In this document: positions 60,144 to 64,000 of the stretch, piece by piece | Layout of the letters: each line of letters begins with the position of its first letter | Position numbering within the stretch: the stretch's first letter is position 1 | Origin: Leptodactylus fallax | Lineage: Eukaryota > Chordata > Amphibia > Anura > Leptodactylidae | Reading direction: 5' to 3' | Length of the DNA: 64,000 nucleotides | Assembly: GCA_947044405.1 (NCBI GenBank) | Contig: CAMRHE010000645.1 | Span: forward strand, 662,149-726,148 | Notes under the pieces: model-generated | The model's database searches: none | What the model was told of the DNA's origin: nothing | The model's input: the letters and a program-made list of their open reading frames with translations, nothing else | Program-made: the position numbers and the translations under genes

Positions 60144-61030
60144 TGCGGTGACCAGATGGAAGGTAACGCTGCAGTTGGGATTACGGGGTGCAAACAGCGC
60201 AGACTTGTCACGGTCTCTGGGCACGAGGGCGCAGCGCTGGTGCTGTCCCACGTTACCACCACTGGTACCGGTGATGAGGGGGCTGCACAAATGTTGGTGG
60301 TGATTGTTCCCCCGGGGCGCTTCCCCTATACTGTGCCGACTGGTGGTGTTTGGGGGCGCCCTGATGTTGTCGGTGCAGAGTCAGACACAGAAACGGTTGT
60401 AAAGTTGAACTTTTACTTCCATGGGTGTGGAGGCACAAATGCTTAAACAGTTTCTTCAATACAAAACAACGGGGTACGCCTGGTGACACAGCAAAGTCCT
60501 GAGGTACAGGGTAGACTTGATGAAAGGTGTTCCTAGCCCCTTATACTTCAGTGTTACAGCCCTAAGGTGCGTCTGGGCTCCTATTTGGCTCATAGGAGGA
60601 TGCCCACCATGATACTAGTACATAATATTCCCCACTCACGTTATGTGGTCCTGATAGCTCAGAGTTTCGGGGTGCAATAGTCAGGGTGGCAGGATATTCC
60701 ACAGGTCTGGCCTTGGCCCCTGGATCCTGTGATACTTGCTATGGAGCACGTATTCCAGAATGTTCTCTCCACAGTCTCATGCTGACAAGATAATGATGCT
60801 TGACTTCCTTCAGGGCGATGGCTAGGCAGACAGGGGACAGGATCTTCTGAATAGCTGGAGTATGTCAGCTCTCCAACCTTCCTGGGCCTGTCTAGGACTT
60901 GAGATTCCTGCACTAAACTCACTGCTTTCTTCACAGGACATCACACTTATCTCCTCACCTCCTCCTCCTAACACTCCACACTTCTCACCCCTCACACGCA
61001 GGACCTTCCTGCAGGGGTCATACCATGGGG
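60144..61030 (-). repeat. 5' LTR of the gypsy element, truncated
   Basis: 887 bp nearly identical to 52828-53713. It stops at TACCATGGGG, where the left LTR continues ACCCAG and this one changes to minisatellite. Confidence 0.88.
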
Positions 61031-62030
61031 GTCTGCTAGTATTAGTATCATAGTGGCCTAGTTCAGATCTGCTAGTTTTAGTATCATAGTGGCCTAGTTC
61101 AGATCTACTAGTATTAGTATCGTAGTGGCCTAGTTCCCATCTGCTAGTATTCATATCATAGTGGCCTAGTTCAGGTCTGCTACTATTAGTATCATAGTGG
61201 CCTAGTTCAGATCTCCTAGTATTAGTATCATAGTGGCCTAGATTCAGGTCTGCTATTATTAATATCATAGGGGTCTAGTTCAGGTCTGCTAGTTTTAGTA
61301 ATCATAGGTGGCCTAGTTCAGATCTGCTAGTTTTAGTATCATAGTGGCCTAGTTCAGATCTCCTAGTATTAGTATCATAGTGGCCTAGTTCAGGTCTGCT
61401 AGTATTAATATCATAGGGGCCTAGTTCAGGTCTGCTAGTTTTAGTATCATAGTGGCCTAGTTCGGATCTGCTAGTTTGAGTATCCATAGTGGCCTAGTTC
61501 AGATCTACTGTATTAGTATCGTAGTGGCCTAGTTCAGATCTGCCTAGTAGTAATATCATAGTGGCCTAGTTCAGGTCTGCTACTATTAGTATCATAGTGG
61601 CCCAGTCTGGGATCTCCTAGTATTAGTATCATAGTGGCCTAGTTCAGGTCTGCTAGTATTAATATCATAGGGGCCTAGTTCAGGTCTGCTAGTTTTAGTA
61701 TCATAGTGGCCTAGTTCAGGTCTGCTACTATTAGTATCATAGTGGCCTAGTTCAGATCTACTAGTATTAGTATCATAGTGGCCTAGTTCAGATCTGCTAG
61801 TATTTATATCATACTGGCCTAGTTCAGGTCTGCTAGTTTTAGTATCATAGTGGCCTAGTTCAAATCTGCTAGTTTTAGTACCAGTGTAGTGGCCTAGTTC
61901 AGATCTGCTAGTATTAATATCATAGTGGCCTAGTTCAGATCTGCTACTATTAGTATCATAGTGACCTAGTTCAGATCTGCTACTATTAGCATCATAGTGG
62001 CCTAGTTCAGATCTGCTAGTTTTTGTATTA
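61031..62030. repeat. 36-bp minisatellite array
   Basis: About 27 copies of a 36-bp unit (CTGCTAGTATTAGTATCATA then GTGGCCTAGTTCAGAT), with point variants and a few 1-3 bp indels. It ends by decay into AT-rich DNA. The 36-bp length, divisible by three, makes long spurious open frames with a 12-residue period. Confidence 0.92.
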
Positions 62031-63665
62031 TAGTGGAATATTTCAATTGAATAAAAATGAAAAGTTCATAAAGTTCAACCTACAAAATTGATCCATAGAT
62101 AGAAAAAAATCTATCAGTTCATTGCCAGCTAAATAATTTTTAAAGGGGAAATTCAATCCCAACTGCAATTGGAATAAATTACTGGGCCTCCATTAAAAAG
62201 AGGGATCAAAAGATCCTAGCTAAACTGATAGCTTACAGTATGTAAATTCAAGATTTTTCCTAAATATATTGCTTTAGAAATGTTGCTTCCCTGCTATGTG
62301 AAATTATTCCTCCAATTGTTTACACAACGTTGTCAAGGAACACGGCCTGGATATCTGATTTCAGGTCAGATGATATGACTCACTGTTCTCTAGAAGGGGA
62401 AGTGGGCTGAGTTCTCAGGGGATTAAGCTTGCTTTCTAGAGCTGTTATCGCCTGCTCTTCAGTCTGGGCTGATTGCCAATTGCAGTTTGTTGATAAAGGC
62501 TTAGACAGGCTATGTAAACGCAAAGATAATATTGAGTTTACTGGTATCTAGTTTACTACAAGTTCATTGTCAGTCATGGCAATAAGTTTTTTTCTTTCCA
62601 AACCTGTGTAATGTAATATTTACTGTGCATATTATTTGTTCTTCTATTTTTGTAGATTTCCTTTAGTAATCATAATAATCTCTCATGGTAATGGCAATGT
62701 CTATACCTATTGTGGTATTTCATAGTGTCCTATCATCAAAAAGTCAAAGCCGACCCACTAGCTTGTTGAAGAATATAGGAAGTGAGAAGAAGAGACAGCA
62801 GGCAAAGCTGGTAAGACAGGGAGATGGGAAAACCCCTTTAATGTAAGCATCCAGACTCTTTAATTGGGTAAGCTAGTAGGGTGCGCAAGGGAGGAAAGGT
62901 TGGGTTTCTTTGTATAACTAAAATTTTATTTTTATTTTAATAAAAACATGCAACGTAAAAACAGTTGTGGGATTCTTCAGTAGCTTTTGCTAAGATCTGT
63001 AGTCAATGCTACAGCCATCATCATGAAACCCCCTACCATTAGTTTAAAATTTCAAATTTAGTTAAATGTACAATTAAATAGTGAATAATAACGACTTAGT
63101 TAATTACATTCAATTCAATGTGTTAATTGGTATGTTCAAGGTTTTATTAAGAGTATAGATCATCATATGTTAGTTGCTTATGTTGAGATAATGGAATTTC
63201 ACATTATGCTAAGCACATTCCCATGTTTTCTTTGGTTCTAGTTGTTTAATTTAAAAGAAAGTGATGTATATTTACACATATTAACTAACAACATGATTCT
63301 TTTTTTATTTTTTTTAGAAATTAAGTTTCTAAATCCATTCTGGAAATTTCCTATTTATTCATGTAAAGCTAGCACTGGACAGTGTTTGGAGCATAAGCAG
63401 AGCAGCAGGATAATGAACTCTGGCAGCTCTTGTTAAATACCTTCTGGGTAGGTAAACATAGGTGCCATTATTGTCAAAAAGCCAGATATTTATTTTGATG
63501 ATTGTGTCCTCCTTCTGTCTTCTCTATATTTTCATGTAAATTGATAAACTGATTACTTTGCTCATCTTTAATTAGGACTTTATTAAGATGGGTGAATCCA
63601 TTTTAAGTAGAAAAAAAGGTTCATAAAAAGTCTACAAATTAGCTCTCCTTCATTGAAAGGAAAAC
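62031..63665. other. AT-rich noncoding, no gene recognised
   Basis: No repeat signature and no convincing coding frame. It is one of the few possibly unique stretches. Confidence 0.4.
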
Positions 63666-64000
63666 TGTTTTAGGCTAAGGCCCATGTAGCGAAATACAGC
63701 TAAAAAAATGCTGCAATGCTCCACAGTGGCCACACACAGTATAATATGCTCCCCAGAGCCCCCACACAGTATAATACCCCTTAGTGGCCCCACATAGTAT
63801 AAAAATCTCTGCACAGCATCCACCCTAGTATAATACTCCACAGTGGCCTCACATAGTATAATATGCTCCCCAGAGCCCGTCCCCACCACAGTATAATGCT
63901 CCACAGTGGCCCCACACAGTATAATATGCTTTCCACAGTAGTCCCACACAGTATAATATGCTCCATAATGGCCTCCACACAGTATAATATGCTTCAAAGT
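63666..64000. repeat. MITE start and ~31-bp minisatellite, cut by window edge
   Basis: TTTAGGCTAAGGCCCATGTAG at the left looks like the start of a MITE. About nine units CCCACACAGTATAATATGCTCC plus ACAGTGGC follow to the edge. Confidence 0.7.

Larger units (their letters stand above)
52828..61030 (-). mobile_element. Ty3/gypsy retrotransposon, 5' LTR truncated
   Basis: Minus-strand element. 3' LTR on the left (52828-53948), polypurine tract, pol, gag, leader, primer site, then the 5' LTR (60144-61030), which loses its distal ~235 bp to a minisatellite. It lies inside LINE ORF1. In the 886 bp that can be compared the LTRs differ by only one substitution and one indel, so insertion is recent. 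The right-hand target flank cannot be seen. Confidence 0.9.

Noticed and set aside
53342..60934. Identical 91-residue frames at 53342-53617 and 60659-60934
   Set aside because: They are the same shadow frame in the two gypsy LTRs.
60822..61487. Minus-strand open frames with a 12-residue repeat (GHYDTNTSRSEL type)
   Set aside because: They come from the 36-bp minisatellite, whose unit length is divisible by three. No start context or function is visible.
61031..62030. CRISPR-like regular repeats
   Set aside because: Units are contiguous 36-bp copies without unique spacers, in a eukaryotic setting. It is a minisatellite.

Overview
This is a eukaryotic, almost certainly vertebrate and most likely anuran amphibian, window made of nested transposable elements. 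I found no host single-copy gene, tRNA, rRNA or CRISPR array. The amphibian call is an inference from the mix of elements: stacked Tc1/mariner elements, DIRS tyrosine-recombinase retrotransposons, a Tx1-type LINE, CR1, a Penelope-like remnant, a Ty3/gypsy element, a tRNA-type SINE, and hAT-like non-autonomous elements with 8-bp target duplications. Nothing identifies the species.

Layout. 1-4.4 kb: a partial LTR, hAT-type MITE pieces, a ~31-bp minisatellite and a long-TIR MITE. 4.41-9.38 kb: a complete LTR element (TG...CA LTRs, GGGGG duplication, primer site, polypurine tract) with no gag or pol. Instead it carries an intronless coiled-coil reading frame containing a recognisable non-muscle myosin II heavy-chain tail segment. 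9.95-11.9 kb and 16.9-18.9 kb: an inverted pair of ~2-kb hAT-like elements; the second split a CR1 LINE. 12.2-16.5 kb: another MITE, a deleted Tc1, and a SINE split by a solo LTR. 19.1-20.6 kb: a degraded hAT transposase and a strong hairpin. 22.1-27.5 kb: a nearly intact DIRS element. 27.6-30.1 kb: another hAT-like element. 30.6-41.7 kb: five Tc1-like elements end to end, one of them (with an open transposase) split by a second, inverted DIRS copy. 42.2-46.1 kb: a Penelope-like remnant split by an inverted copy of the 27.6-kb element. 46.8-52.8 kb: a Tx1-type LINE on the minus strand. 52.8-61.0 kb: a Ty3/gypsy element on the minus strand, inserted in LINE ORF1 and truncated at its 5' LTR by a 36-bp minisatellite (61.0-62.0 kb). 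The rest is AT-rich DNA with no recognised gene and a last minisatellite block at the right edge.

How it works together. The genes are transposition machinery (transposases, RT/RNase H, integrase, tyrosine recombinase, Gag-like proteins), mostly broken by stops or frameshifts. The one transposase that looks fully open is at 32703-33719. Nesting gives a relative order: DIRS copy 2 is younger than its Tc1 host, hAT copy B younger than CR1, hAT copy D younger than the Penelope-like element, and gypsy younger than the LINE. The most unusual object is the LTR element that has replaced its own genes with host-derived coiled-coil sequence.
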